Shown: positions 8,044-15,515 of the stretch, piece after piece
How the letters are laid out: each line of letters starts with the position of its first letter
Position numbering within the stretch: position 1 is the stretch's first letter
NCBI RefSeq assembly: GCF_019029495.1
Contig: NZ_JAERQM010000003.1
Location: forward strand, 124,001-188,000
DNA: 64,000 nt
Source of the DNA: Falsiroseomonas oleicola
Lineage (GTDB): Bacteria; Pseudomonadota; Alphaproteobacteria; Acetobacterales; Acetobacteraceae
Reading direction: 5' to 3'
Translations under genes and position numbers: made by a program
Notes under the pieces: model-generated
What the model was told of the DNA's origin: nothing
Databases searched by the model: none
The model's input: only the letters and a program-made list of their open reading frames with translations

Positions 8044-10935
8044 ATGAGCGGATCGCGGGGGCGTAGCGTCTACAACTTCCGCGTCCAGGCTGAGGGGTTC
8101 AACGAATTCGTCCAGGACCTGCGCAGCGTCGCGGGTGAATCCGAGGCCGCGAACCGCGCCATCGAAACCCTGGTGCGATCCAGCCCGCAACTGGCCAGCG
8201 CGATGGAAGCGGCGGCCGCGGCGACGGAACGGGCGGCCAAGCGGGCGGTGGAGCTGCGGGAGCAGCAGGACCGAAGCGTCACTTCGGGCGGCCGGGCGAC
8301 GCAGACGGTGGGCGGCCTGTCTGCGGCGCTGGGCGACCTGGAAGGCAAGACGACGGCGGCGCGTCGCGCGGCCGGGGATTTCCGTGGGGCGCTGGATCTG
8401 ATCGGCGCCAACACCATCGCCCAGAAGGTCGGCGATGTCAGCAGCATCATCAGCAATGTCGGCGACACGCTGGGGGCCGCCGGCCTGGCTGCGGGGCGGT
8501 TCGAGGGTGCGTTGTCGCTGCTGTCGGGCCGTCTGGTTGCCGTGGCTGGCGTCGTCGCGCTGCCGCTGTTTTTGAACAGCGTGGGCCTCGGCATCAGCAC
8601 GGCTGGAGAGGCAGCCACGACTGCCGGCACTGCGATGGATCAGTGGCGCGAGATGCTGCTGCGCCTCAACCCGACCTTGGAACAGACGGCGCAGCTTGCG
8701 GAGCGGACGGCAAAGGCGCTCCGCGAGACGGAGCTGCGCGAGGTCGAGCTGCGTTACGGCCGTGTGGTGGAGGAGCGCGGTACGGCCATTGGCCGGCTGC
8801 CGGAAGTCGACGCGCAGCTGCGCGCGGCCGAGCGTGCGGCTGCTGATGCGGAGGCGCGTGCTGTTCGGATCGAGCTGGAACTCGGCGCTGGAGAAGGGCC
8901 TGTTGGCGACCGCGCAATGTTCGGCGTGGCGCAGCGCCGGCAGCGGGAGCGCGCGGCGAGCGCCGCGGTGGCGGCGCGCGAGCAGGTGAACACCCTGCGG
9001 AGCGAGCGGCTGCGGCTGGAAGAACAGATTAACGCGGCCGGGGTCGCGGCCAATCAGTACCGTAATGAGCGCGCGCGCCTTTCAGGCCCGATCTACGGCG
9101 AGCCCGCCGGGCCGCCAGCGCCGCCCGGCCTGACGGTACCGGCATCTTCCGCCGGTCGCCGCATCGCCGATACCTCCGCGCGCGACGCTGCGGCCGAGGC
9201 GCGCGATTACGATCGTTCCGAGCAATTGGCTCGGCGCACGGCGGAGGCGCAGTTCGATGCGTTCAGCCGCGTCCAGACCGAAATCACCCGCGCGCAGCAG
9301 CGCGAGGAAGCGGTGCGGGAACGCTCGGCGGAGCGGGTCACGGACAGCATCACCCGTTACGCGGCCGACGGCTTCGCGGACCTGTTCCAAAGCGTGGAAG
9401 GCGGCTGGGCCGCGACGCTGCGGAAGGTGCAACAGACGGCCCAGAACACCGTCATCCGCTTCGGGGCGGAGGCGATTATCCGCCCCGTGGTTGCCTCCGG
9501 CGTCAGTGCGCTGGGGCTGGGCAGCGGCGGCGGTGGCCTGTCGGACCTGCTGGGCCTCGGCCAGACCTTCGGCCAGGCGACCAGCCTGCTGGGGCTCGGC
9601 AGCGGTGGCGGCATCGGCGGTTTCCTCGGCCAGCCCATCTTTGGCCAGGCGGCGCTGGCCGGCTCCACCAACAGCGCCCTGGCGGCGCTGGGCCCGGGCG
9701 TCTACGGCCCGGCGACGCCTTCGGCCCTCGGGCTAAGTGGTGCCACCTTCGGCCAGGCGTTGGGGGGCATCGGCGGCGGCTTTGCCATCGGCAGCACCAT
9801 CGGCGGGCTGATCGCCGGCAACAGCGCCGCGCGGCAGACCAATGCGCAGATCGGCGCGGGGCTCGGCGCCGGCGCCGGCTTCCTGATCGGCGGGCCGGTG
9901 GGCGGGCTGATCGGCGGCGGCCTGGGCGGCGCACTGGGTGGCGTCCTCGGCCCTGGCGAAAAAACCAACGCCTTCGGCTATGGCGTCACGGCCTCCGGCG
10001 GCCAGTTGGGCCTGTCCGGGCTGTCGACCACGGGCGATGGCGCGGGCGGGGATGCCGCGATCCAGGCGGCGCAGCAGCAGGTGGCGCAGATCAATGCCGC
10101 GCTGGCCGCGGCCGGGCTGACGGTGCGGGACAACAACCGCGCCGTCACCGGCGGCGGAAACCGGCCGACCGATGGCAGCCAATCCGCCAGCTTCGAGGAG
10201 GCGCTGCGCACCTTCCGCTTCAGCAGCGGGAACAGCAACGTCCAGACGGCGCTGGATCGCCGGCCGGATGCGACGCTGGATGAGGCCCTGGCCATCGCCC
10301 AGAATTTCGAGGCGGTGAAAGCCGCGATCGAATCGCTGACGGCGGCACCGGTCTCCGCCCTGACGGCGGAGCTGCGGCAGATCGGCGTCGTCTTCGACGC
10401 GGCGCGCGCCAGTGCCGCCGAATATGGCCTGGCGCAGGACGAGCTGAACCGGCGCCAGCAGGAAGCGGTGACGCTGGCCGAGACCCGGTCGGAAGCCGGG
10501 TTGCTCGGCGGGCTGACGCAGCGGTCGCGGATCCTCGGCGGTTTCCTGGAAACGCGGGCGCGGTCGACCGGGTCGGCGCAGTCGCAGTTCACCGCGGCGC
10601 GGTCGCAGTTCGACAACGCCTTGGCGGCGGCCGGCGCGGCGGGCACCGAATCCGCCGATCTGTCCGGCCTGGTGCGGTCGGCGGAGGCTTTGCTCACCGC
10701 CAATTCCGCCTTCAATGGCGGCGGCGCCCAGGCGGCGGCGGTGGAGGCGCGGGTGCGCGGCGCGATCATCGCGGTGGGCGGACAGTTGGACCTGCCCGGA
10801 TTCACCGATGACCTGACGGGCGCGATCTACCGCGCCGGGGAACGGCAGGTGAATGAGCTGCAACAGATCCGGAGTGGACTGGATGCGCTGCGCGAGGAAG
10901 TGCGATCGATCCGCCTCCTTTCATCAAGAGGCTAA
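8044..10935 (+). CDS. Tail tape-measure-like protein
   Basis: A 963-residue protein, the largest of the element. Residues 1-90 resemble the start of tape-measure proteins (YNFRVQAEGFNEFVQDLRSV, then a helical Ala/Glu/Arg stretch). A hydrophobic segment sits near 160-190, long coiled-coil-like helices at about 215-350, and a block near 440-480 (FADLFQSVEGGWAATLRKVQ, RFGAEAIIRPVV) matches the C-terminal tape-measure domain of lambdoid tails. Residues about 490-640 are glycine-zipper repeats (GGGIGGFLGQ, GLGAGAGFLIGG). The ATG at 8044 has GGGAG 8 bp upstream and is preferred to TTG at 8038. Tape measures set tail length and help DNA injection. No other tail gene is visible nearby. Confidence 0.72.
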   Translation: MSGSRGRSVYNFRVQAEGFNEFVQDLRSVAGESEAANRAIETLVRSSPQLASAMEAAAAATERAAKRAVELREQQDRSVTSGGRATQTVGGLSAALGDLEGKTTAARRAAGDFRGALDLIGANTIAQKVGDVSSIISNVGDTLGAAGLAAGRFEGALSLLSGRLVAVAGVVALPLFLNSVGLGISTAGEAATTAGTAMDQWREMLLRLNPTLEQTAQLAERTAKALRETELREVELRYGRVVEERGTAIGRLPEVDAQLRAAERAAADAEARAVRIELELGAGEGPVGDRAMFGVAQRRQRERAASAAVAAREQVNTLRSERLRLEEQINAAGVAANQYRNERARLSGPIYGEPAGPPAPPGLTVPASSAGRRIADTSARDAAAEARDYDRSEQLARRTAEAQFDAFSRVQTEITRAQQREEAVRERSAERVTDSITRYAADGFADLFQSVEGGWAATLRKVQQTAQNTVIRFGAEAIIRPVVASGVSALGLGSGGGGLSDLLGLGQTFGQATSLLGLGSGGGIGGFLGQPIFGQAALAGSTNSALAALGPGVYGPATPSALGLSGATFGQALGGIGGGFAIGSTIGGLIAGNSAARQTNAQIGAGLGAGAGFLIGGPVGGLIGGGLGGALGGVLGPGEKTNAFGYGVTASGGQLGLSGLSTTGDGAGGDAAIQAAQQQVAQINAALAAAGLTVRDNNRAVTGGGNRPTDGSQSASFEEALRTFRFSSGNSNVQTALDRRPDATLDEALAIAQNFEAVKAAIESLTAAPVSALTAELRQIGVVFDAARASAAEYGLAQDELNRRQQEAVTLAETRSEAGLLGGLTQRSRILGGFLETRARSTGSAQSQFTAARSQFDNALAAAGAAGTESADLSGLVRSAEALLTANSAFNGGGAQAAAVEARVRGAIIAVGGQLDLPGFTDDLTGAIYRAGERQVNELQQIRSGLDALREEVRSIRLLSSRG

Positions 10936-10972
10936 ATTTCTATCAGGTCATTGCGGTGAATGGAGACGAACT

Positions 10973-11278
10973 TTGAGACAAAGCCCAACTGATCTTAGCC
11001 TTGTCTTGCAGCAATCAACGCGTCTTTTGGACGCGATAAACGCTGCGCTTGCGCGAGAGGAGGACCTACGCCGGGCCTCGGCCGCTTATGAGGCATCGGT
11101 TCAAGAGGTTCGCCTGGCAAGGGAAGCGTTCCTGCCGTTAATGGAAAGCAATCCAGAGGCGCGGGCCGCCTGGGACCGGGCGCGGGCTGGCCTGGGTTTG
11201 CCGCCGGCTGATCCTCCGGCGTCTTCGCCGCAGCCGAAGGTAGAAGGTCTGACCCTGCTACATGGCGGAAAGGCGTAG
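10973..11278 (+). CDS. Small coiled-coil protein after the tape measure
   Basis: About 101 residues from a TTG at 10973, which has GGAG 7 bp upstream. The in-frame upstream extension overlaps the tape-measure gene and is unlikely. The sequence is helical (LLDAINAALAREEDLRRASA, then VQEVRLAREAFL) and ends in a Pro-rich tail. Phages often have small chaperone genes next to the tape measure, usually upstream, so its position after the gene is atypical. Function is unknown. Confidence 0.45.
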   Translation: MRQSPTDLSLVLQQSTRLLDAINAALAREEDLRRASAAYEASVQEVRLAREAFLPLMESNPEARAAWDRARAGLGLPPADPPASSPQPKVEGLTLLHGGKA

Positions 11279-11472
11279 CTGGCCCATGCAAGTAGGCGCC
11301 CTTCCCCTGCCCTTCCCTGGGATGTCGCACGTTCGCCCGCACGGGACCGGGGTGTTTGGCCCTGGGCGGCGGCGGCGGATGCGCGGTGGAAATCGCTCGG
11401 GCGTTCGCATTTCGAGGCTTGACGGGCTCAATGTCCGATTTCGCCCCTTGACAGGCCGAATTTGGCACGGGT

Positions 11473-11488
11473 TGGCACGGCCCTTGCC
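11473..11488 (+). promoter_or_regulatory. Candidate sigma-54 (-24/-12) promoter
   Basis: TGGCACG, four bases, then TTGCC fits the RpoN consensus TGGCACR-N4-TTGCW except at the last base. GG at 11474-11475 and GC at 11486-11487 have the required spacing. A second TGGCACGG lies just upstream at 11463. The site is in the 320-bp gap 11279-11601, which shows no gene, and points to the HTH gene at 11602. Confidence 0.4.
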
Positions 11489-11601
11489 GTGGTGGGTCCC
11501 TCTGGCGCTCCGGCTAATACGGTGAGAATGCCCGCCCGGCTTCACCAGTAGGTGGGTCGAAAACCTGCCTAAACTATTGATACTTAACGATGGAGAGCGT
11601 C

Positions 11602-12156
11602 ATGTCGGTTAAGAGGGCTGAGGCGGCCCGCATTCTGAACGTAAGCAAGGCGAGGATCACCCAATACGTTAAGGATGGCATGCCCTCCCTGGCGGATGGG
11701 TCGATTGATATCGATGCGGCGCGGCGCTGGCTTAACGACAACATCGATCCCGCGAAGCGCGCGGGTTGGGCGACGGCGAAAGCGCAGCGGGAGCCGGCGC
11801 GGAGGCTGGGAGAATTCGTCCCCTTCACAGCCTATCCCGATCCGACACACCGGGGTTTTGCGGTCGCCGCGTGTGCCGCGATTCTCCAGATGCCGACGCA
11901 TGTGGTGAAGGCTGCTGCTGATATCGGGCTGAATCAGCGTCAGGCGGAGCAGCTCGCGGACCTGGCAATGACGTTCTTGTGGGGAGACCTGGAGGACAAG
12001 GCACGGGGCATCGGAATTCCCTGCAATGATCCGAGCGGCGATGTCCTCCGGCTGGATGATACTTGGTGTCATCGGTGGCAGGATCGGTTTCCGTGGCATG
12101 AATTGTACGGCCCGGACGGGGTGAGCAAGGTGACCGGCGAGATCCCAGAGGGATAA
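11602..12156 (+). CDS. Nu1-like HTH protein, possible small terminase
   Basis: A 184-residue protein whose first 50 residues form a helix-turn-helix/wing (EAARILNVSKARITQYVKDG) followed by DIDAARRWLNDNIDP. This is the layout of the phage Nu1/small-terminase DNA-recognition domain and of related HTH_17 regulators. The rest (residues 60-184) is a soluble domain with no motif I know. ATG 11602 is preferred to ATG 11590 because GGAG lies 6 bp before it. Either DNA packaging recognition or transcription control is possible. No large terminase subunit follows; a terminator does. Confidence 0.55.
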   Translation: MSVKRAEAARILNVSKARITQYVKDGMPSLADGSIDIDAARRWLNDNIDPAKRAGWATAKAQREPARRLGEFVPFTAYPDPTHRGFAVAACAAILQMPTHVVKAAADIGLNQRQAEQLADLAMTFLWGDLEDKARGIGIPCNDPSGDVLRLDDTWCHRWQDRFPWHELYGPDGVSKVTGEIPEG

Positions 12157-12186
12157 CTGCCGCCCATCTGTTGCATGGTTTGATAG

Positions 12187-12219
12187 GCCCGCTTCCAAGT
12201 CATGGGGAGCGGGCTTTTT
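12187..12219 (+). terminator. Intrinsic terminator of the element's right-end operon
   Basis: A 7-bp GC stem (GCCCGCT/AGCGGGC), with extra TCC/GGG pairing inside, is followed by five Ts. It lies 30 bp after the stop of the Nu1-like gene. Confidence 0.75.
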
Positions 12220-12354
12220 CGTGTCGACCAGGTGGTAACCGCAGCCGCGAATCACCTGGCCGTGGCCCTCTGCCAGCGAGCGGTCTGAGACCATGCGCCA
12301 CCCCTTCCAGCAGACAAGGAAGAAGCAAAAAAAGCGAGGAAAACCGCCACTTGC

Positions 12355-12607
12355 GGACGACCCGGACGACCCCGGACGATCAAGGGTGCTGCGAACCCCC
12401 CAGGACTTAGGCCGGTTACGGACGACCCGGACGACCCGGACGACCCTTTTTTTCTAATTCAGAAAAAGAGATGCAGAAGGGAGGTGTTGCCGCGCGAATG
12501 CGCGAGTCCGGAGATAGGGAAAAAGCCGTCCGGATCGTCCGGGTCGTCCGTAACCGGCCTTCAACCTAGGGTTTTTCCGGACGACCCCGGACGATGGCGG
12601 ACGATCA
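12355..12607. repeat. GGACGACCC iteron-like repeat cluster
   Basis: Nine-base GGACGACCC units recur head-to-tail at 12355, 12364 and (degenerate) 12374, again three times at 12420-12446, inverted at 12532-12549, and once more direct at 12579, 12589 and 12599 in degenerate form. The cluster lies in the non-coding end of the element, between its last gene and the tRNA. It could be a replication origin, a DNA-binding array for an element protein, or a recombination signal. Confidence 0.65.
12409..12560. repeat. 26-bp perfect inverted repeat spanning 100 bp
   Basis: The left arm 12409-12434 (AGGCCGGTTACGGACGACCC...) is the exact reverse complement of 12535-12560. The arms enclose a 100-bp spacer that is AT-rich at its start, with a T-run at 12447-12453. 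Each arm contains GGACGACCC units plus a unique GGCCGGTTAC segment, so this is more than a by-product of the short repeat. Confidence 0.75.
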
Positions 12608-12667
12608 CTCAGGGGTTTCGGGGCGATATCTCGGGCCTTGGCCCGGGGCGGAGGCTGGAGGCGAGGA

Positions 12668-12705
12668 TGTGCCCCCGATGTGCCCCAGGGCTCTATTGTG
12701 CCCCC
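12668..12705. promoter_or_regulatory. TGTGCCCC triple repeat, candidate integrase arm sites
   Basis: TGTGCCCCC occurs at 12668 and 12697, and TGTGCCCCA at 12679. All are direct and 37 to 74 bp from the tRNA 3' end. Short direct repeats flanking a tRNA attachment core are typical of tyrosine-integrase arm-binding sites. The assignment is inferred from position. Confidence 0.35.
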
Positions 12706-12741
12706 CGGCTAGTAACTGATGGCGTCTAAGCCATTGAAAAA

Positions 12742-12816
12742 TGGAGCGGGCGGGGGGAATCGAACCCCCGACATTCAGCTTGGGAAGCTGACGTTCTACC
12801 TCTGAACTACGCCCGC
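12742..12816 (-). tRNA. tRNA-Gly (anticodon CCC)
   Basis: The minus strand folds as a standard cloverleaf. The acceptor stem GCGGGCG/CGCCCGC uses 12810-12816 with 12746-12752. The D-arm is GTTCAGAGGTAGAAC. The anticodon loop TTCCCAA has anticodon CCC at 12784-12782. The T-arm is GGGGG-TTCGATT-CCCCC. CCA is encoded at 12744-12742. It reads GGG glycine codons. The phage-like element abuts the 3' end, so this gene is the likely integration target. Confidence 0.93.
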
Positions 12817-13198
12817 GCGCTGGAAGAAAGCATAGCGGGCGGGGCCTTCGGCGGCAAGGCAGAGGTGCTTCATCCTGAACAGAGGCCCGGTCTCTGGTAC
12901 TATCGGACCACGTCGGTGACCTCCGCCTGCCTGTCCCGGCGGCGGGCGGCCCGTTCCGCCCACGCCGGGCCTCATGCTTCGTCCGGACAGGGACGGCGAC
13001 GGGCAGGCGGACCTCGATCAAGCTGGGCGAGCACCCCGCTCTCAAGCCCGCCGACCGCCTTCGCCGACACAAGGGAAAGTTGGTCGCGGCACGTGCTTGA
13101 GGACCGCAATCCACCCCACGAAGTACCCCGGGCTCCGGGCGCACGCCGCGTTCGCTTGAACGCAACGCGTGCTCTAGAAGTAATTGAATCTAAATGCG
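12817..13198. other. Intergenic region without a recognisable gene
   Basis: About 380 bp between the tRNA and the stop of the LysR gene. Open frames here run into the tRNA or have no recognisable protein character. It presumably carries the tRNA promoter on the minus strand. I see no other convincing signal. Confidence 0.5.
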
Positions 13199-14098
13199 TC
13201 AGATGGCTTGCTGCGCGAGCGCCTCGATCTCCGGATGGAGCCATTCCAGAAATGGCGCCGCGCGCTGCCGCATGGCCGCGGTTGCCGGCATGACGATGCT
13301 GTAGACGACACCCGGCACCGTGATGCCGGGCCAGGGCGCCACCAGGCGCCCCGCGGCGACATCCGCCGCGGCCAGCAGGCTCGGTGCCACGATGAGGCCC
13401 TCTCCGGCGAGTGCCGCCTCATAGGCAACGTAGAAATGCGCGAAGCGTTGGCGTGGCTGGGCAATCCGCTGCACCGCCGCCGCGGCGAGCCAACGGTCCA
13501 GATCGCCGGATCGCGTCTGGCTTTCCAGCAGCGTCAGGGTGTCGGGCGCCGTTCCGCCCTGCGCCAGATGCGGGGCGACGAAGGCCGTCAGGGATTCGCG
13601 CAGCAAGGGCTGCGCCTCGTAGCCGGTGGGGACGAAGCCGTCGCGCCGGATCGCGAGGTGATGCGGCAGGGTCAGCCAGTCATCCCCGGTGTTGGTCGAA
13701 CGCAGGGTGACCTGCAATGTCGGCGCCGCACGCTCCAGCCGGAACAGGCGCGGAACCAGCCACTTCATGGCGAAGGTCGCCGGCGCCAGGACACTGAGCT
13801 GCGTGCGGGCCTTGTCCGCCGGCCGCAGCGCCGCCAGCCCGTCGCCGATCTGCGCCAGGCCCGCGGTGACCGATTGCGCCAGCCGGCGTCCCGCGCCGTT
13901 GAGCACGGCGTCGCGCCCCTCCTCGGCGAACAGCTTCTGGCCGACCCAGTGTTCCAGCGCCCGAAGCTGCTTGCTGATGGCCCCCGGGGTCACGTTCAGC
14001 TCCGCGGCCGCGGCGGCCCGGGAGCCCAGCCGCGCCACGGCTTCGAAAGCTTCGATCATGCGCAGGGAGGGACGGGCGCGGGGCGGATCGGCCATCAT
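13199..14098 (-). CDS. LysR-family transcriptional regulator (GcvA type)
   Basis: About 299 residues. The N-terminal winged helix (residues 10-70: LRMIEAFEAVARLGS, AAAELNVTPGAISKQLRALE) is followed by a LysR substrate-binding domain. Tandem ATGs at 14098 and 14095 follow a GGAGA at 14103-14107; the second gives better spacing, and an upstream in-frame extension is rejected. The gene is divergent from phnA, the arrangement known for phosphonoacetate-degradation loci, where a LysR protein activates hydrolase expression. It therefore probably senses phosphonoacetate or a related ligand. Confidence 0.88.
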   Translation of the reverse strand: MMADPPRARPSLRMIEAFEAVARLGSRAAAAAELNVTPGAISKQLRALEHWVGQKLFAEEGRDAVLNGAGRRLAQSVTAGLAQIGDGLAALRPADKARTQLSVLAPATFAMKWLVPRLFRLERAAPTLQVTLRSTNTGDDWLTLPHHLAIRRDGFVPTGYEAQPLLRESLTAFVAPHLAQGGTAPDTLTLLESQTRSGDLDRWLAAAAVQRIAQPRQRFAHFYVAYEAALAGEGLIVAPSLLAAADVAAGRLVAPWPGITVPGVVYSIVMPATAAMRQRAAPFLEWLHPEIEALAQQAI

Positions 14099-14159
14099 GA
14101 TGTCTCCATGAAAAGAATATGAAAACCTCATGTCAGCAGGAAATAACGGACCAGGATCG

Positions 14160-14171
14160 ACGAATATTCGT
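14160..14171. promoter_or_regulatory. 12-bp palindrome, candidate LysR operator
   Basis: ACGAATATTCGT is a perfect palindrome in the 142-bp gap between the divergent LysR and phnA genes. Dyads of this kind near the regulated promoter are where LysR proteins bind. Confidence 0.45.
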
Positions 14172-14240
14172 TGTTCGACCCCGGCGTTCTCCTGCGACAT
14201 ATAGCGCCGGACACAACGGGTCCGAAAGCTCGACAACCTG

Positions 14241-15515
14241 ATGACCGATGGGCTGACGCAATACACGCACCACGTCACTGTGAATGGGCGCCGCTATCGC
14301 CGCCCGGATGGCGCCGTCGTGGTGATCTGCCTGGATGGCTGGGACCCGGCCTATCTGGACGTGTCACTCGCGGCCGGGGAGCTTCCCGCGATCGCGCAAT
14401 GCGGCCTGCACGGCTTCCACGGCAACGCCGTCTCGGCCATGCCGAGCTTCACCAACCCGAACAACTTCTCGATCGTCACGGGCGTGCCGCCGGCGGGGCA
14501 TGGCGTCTCCGGCAACACCTATCTGGACCGCGCCACCGGGCAGCCGGTGATGGTCACCGGCGATGCGGAATTCCGCGCCCCCACCATCCTGGCGGCCCTG
14601 GCGGAGGCCGGTGTCGCCGTGGCGGTGGTCACGGCGAAGGACAAGCTGCGTCGCGCCCTGGCCAAGGGGCTGCCGATCGGCGCCCGCGGCATCGCCGTCT
14701 CCGCCGAACAGGCTGGCGCGGCCCGTCCGGAGACGCATGGCCTGGGCGACCTGCCCGGCCTGGTCGGCGCGCCGGCCCCGGGGCAGTACTCCGCCGAGCT
14801 GTCGCTCTTCGTGCTGGATGCTGGGCTGGCGCTGCTGCGCGGCGGCCGCGCGCAATGCCTGTATCTCTCGCTGTCCGACTACATCCAGCACCAGCACGCC
14901 CCGGAAGCGCCGGAGGCCCGCGCCTTCCTGCGCGCCGTGGACCAGCGCATCGGCGCGCTGATGGCGGAGGGCGCGCTGGTGGCCGCCACGGCGGATCACG
15001 GCATGTCCGACATGGCGCGGCCCGATGGCAGCCCGAACATCGTCTTCGTCGGCGACCTGCTCGATGCGCGCTTCGGCGCGGCGGCGGCGCGGGTGATCTG
15101 CCCCATCGCGGATCCCTTCGTGCGGCACCACGGCGCCTTCGGCGGCTATGTGCGCGTCCATCTGGCGCCCGGCGGCCCGGACCCGGCGGAGGTCATCGCC
15201 TTCCTGGCCGCGGTGCCCGGCGTGCACCTCGCGCTCAGCGGCGCGGAGGCCTGCGCCCGCTATGAGCTGGTGCCGGAGATGGAGGGCGAGGTCGCCGTGC
15301 TCGGTGCGCAGGGCGTCGCGCTGGGCGCGCGCGCGGCGGAGCATGACCTGAGCCAGTTGGCCGGCGCGCGCCTGCGTTCCCATGGCGGCGTGTTCGAGCA
15401 GGCTGTGCCCTTCCTGCTGTCGCGGCCGCTCGATCCGGCCTGGCTGGCGGCGCATCCGGCGCTGCGGAACTACGACATCTTTGATGCCGCGCTGAACGGG
15501 ACGCTGGCGCCATGA
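14241..15515 (+). CDS. phnA: Phosphonoacetate hydrolase
   Basis: A 424-residue member of the alkaline phosphatase superfamily. It cleaves the C-P bond of phosphonoacetate to acetate and phosphate using two zinc ions. The order and text of motifs match characterised PhnA proteins: metal ligand Asp32 (VICLDG), nucleophile Thr71 in PSFTNPNN, VTGVPPAGHG, RAPTILAALAEAG and VTAKDKLRRAL, then metal ligands in SDYIQHQH, ATADHGMSD and the late His of RSHGG. The length equals that of the family. It is the first gene of a six-gene run and faces a LysR regulator. The next gene overlaps by ATGA. Confidence 0.9.
   Translation: MTDGLTQYTHHVTVNGRRYRRPDGAVVVICLDGWDPAYLDVSLAAGELPAIAQCGLHGFHGNAVSAMPSFTNPNNFSIVTGVPPAGHGVSGNTYLDRATGQPVMVTGDAEFRAPTILAALAEAGVAVAVVTAKDKLRRALAKGLPIGARGIAVSAEQAGAARPETHGLGDLPGLVGAPAPGQYSAELSLFVLDAGLALLRGGRAQCLYLSLSDYIQHQHAPEAPEARAFLRAVDQRIGALMAEGALVAATADHGMSDMARPDGSPNIVFVGDLLDARFGAAAARVICPIADPFVRHHGAFGGYVRVHLAPGGPDPAEVIAFLAAVPGVHLALSGAEACARYELVPEMEGEVAVLGAQGVALGARAAEHDLSQLAGARLRSHGGVFEQAVPFLLSRPLDPAWLAAHPALRNYDIFDAALNGTLAP

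Noticed and set aside
12438-12453. GC run followed by seven Ts as a terminator
   Set aside because: The GGACGACCC units before the T-run cannot pair with each other locally; only the distant inverted arm could pair.
12355-12607. Possible CRISPR array
   Set aside because: Repeats are only 9 bp, mostly contiguous and in both orientations, with no regular spacers and no cas genes.
12484-12729. Open frame on the plus strand over the repeat cluster
   Set aside because: It is made of the GGACGACCC inverted units and TGTGCCCC repeats, with no ribosome site or protein character.
12605-13165. Minus-strand open frame crossing the tRNA with text like SSEVERQLPKLNVGGSIPPA
   Set aside because: That text is the well-known artefact of translating a tRNA gene; the frame is not a protein gene.
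12865-13293. Plus-strand frame between the tRNA and the LysR gene
   Set aside because: No ribosome site, Arg/Ser/Pro-rich shadow-like text, and it overlaps the end of the LysR gene.
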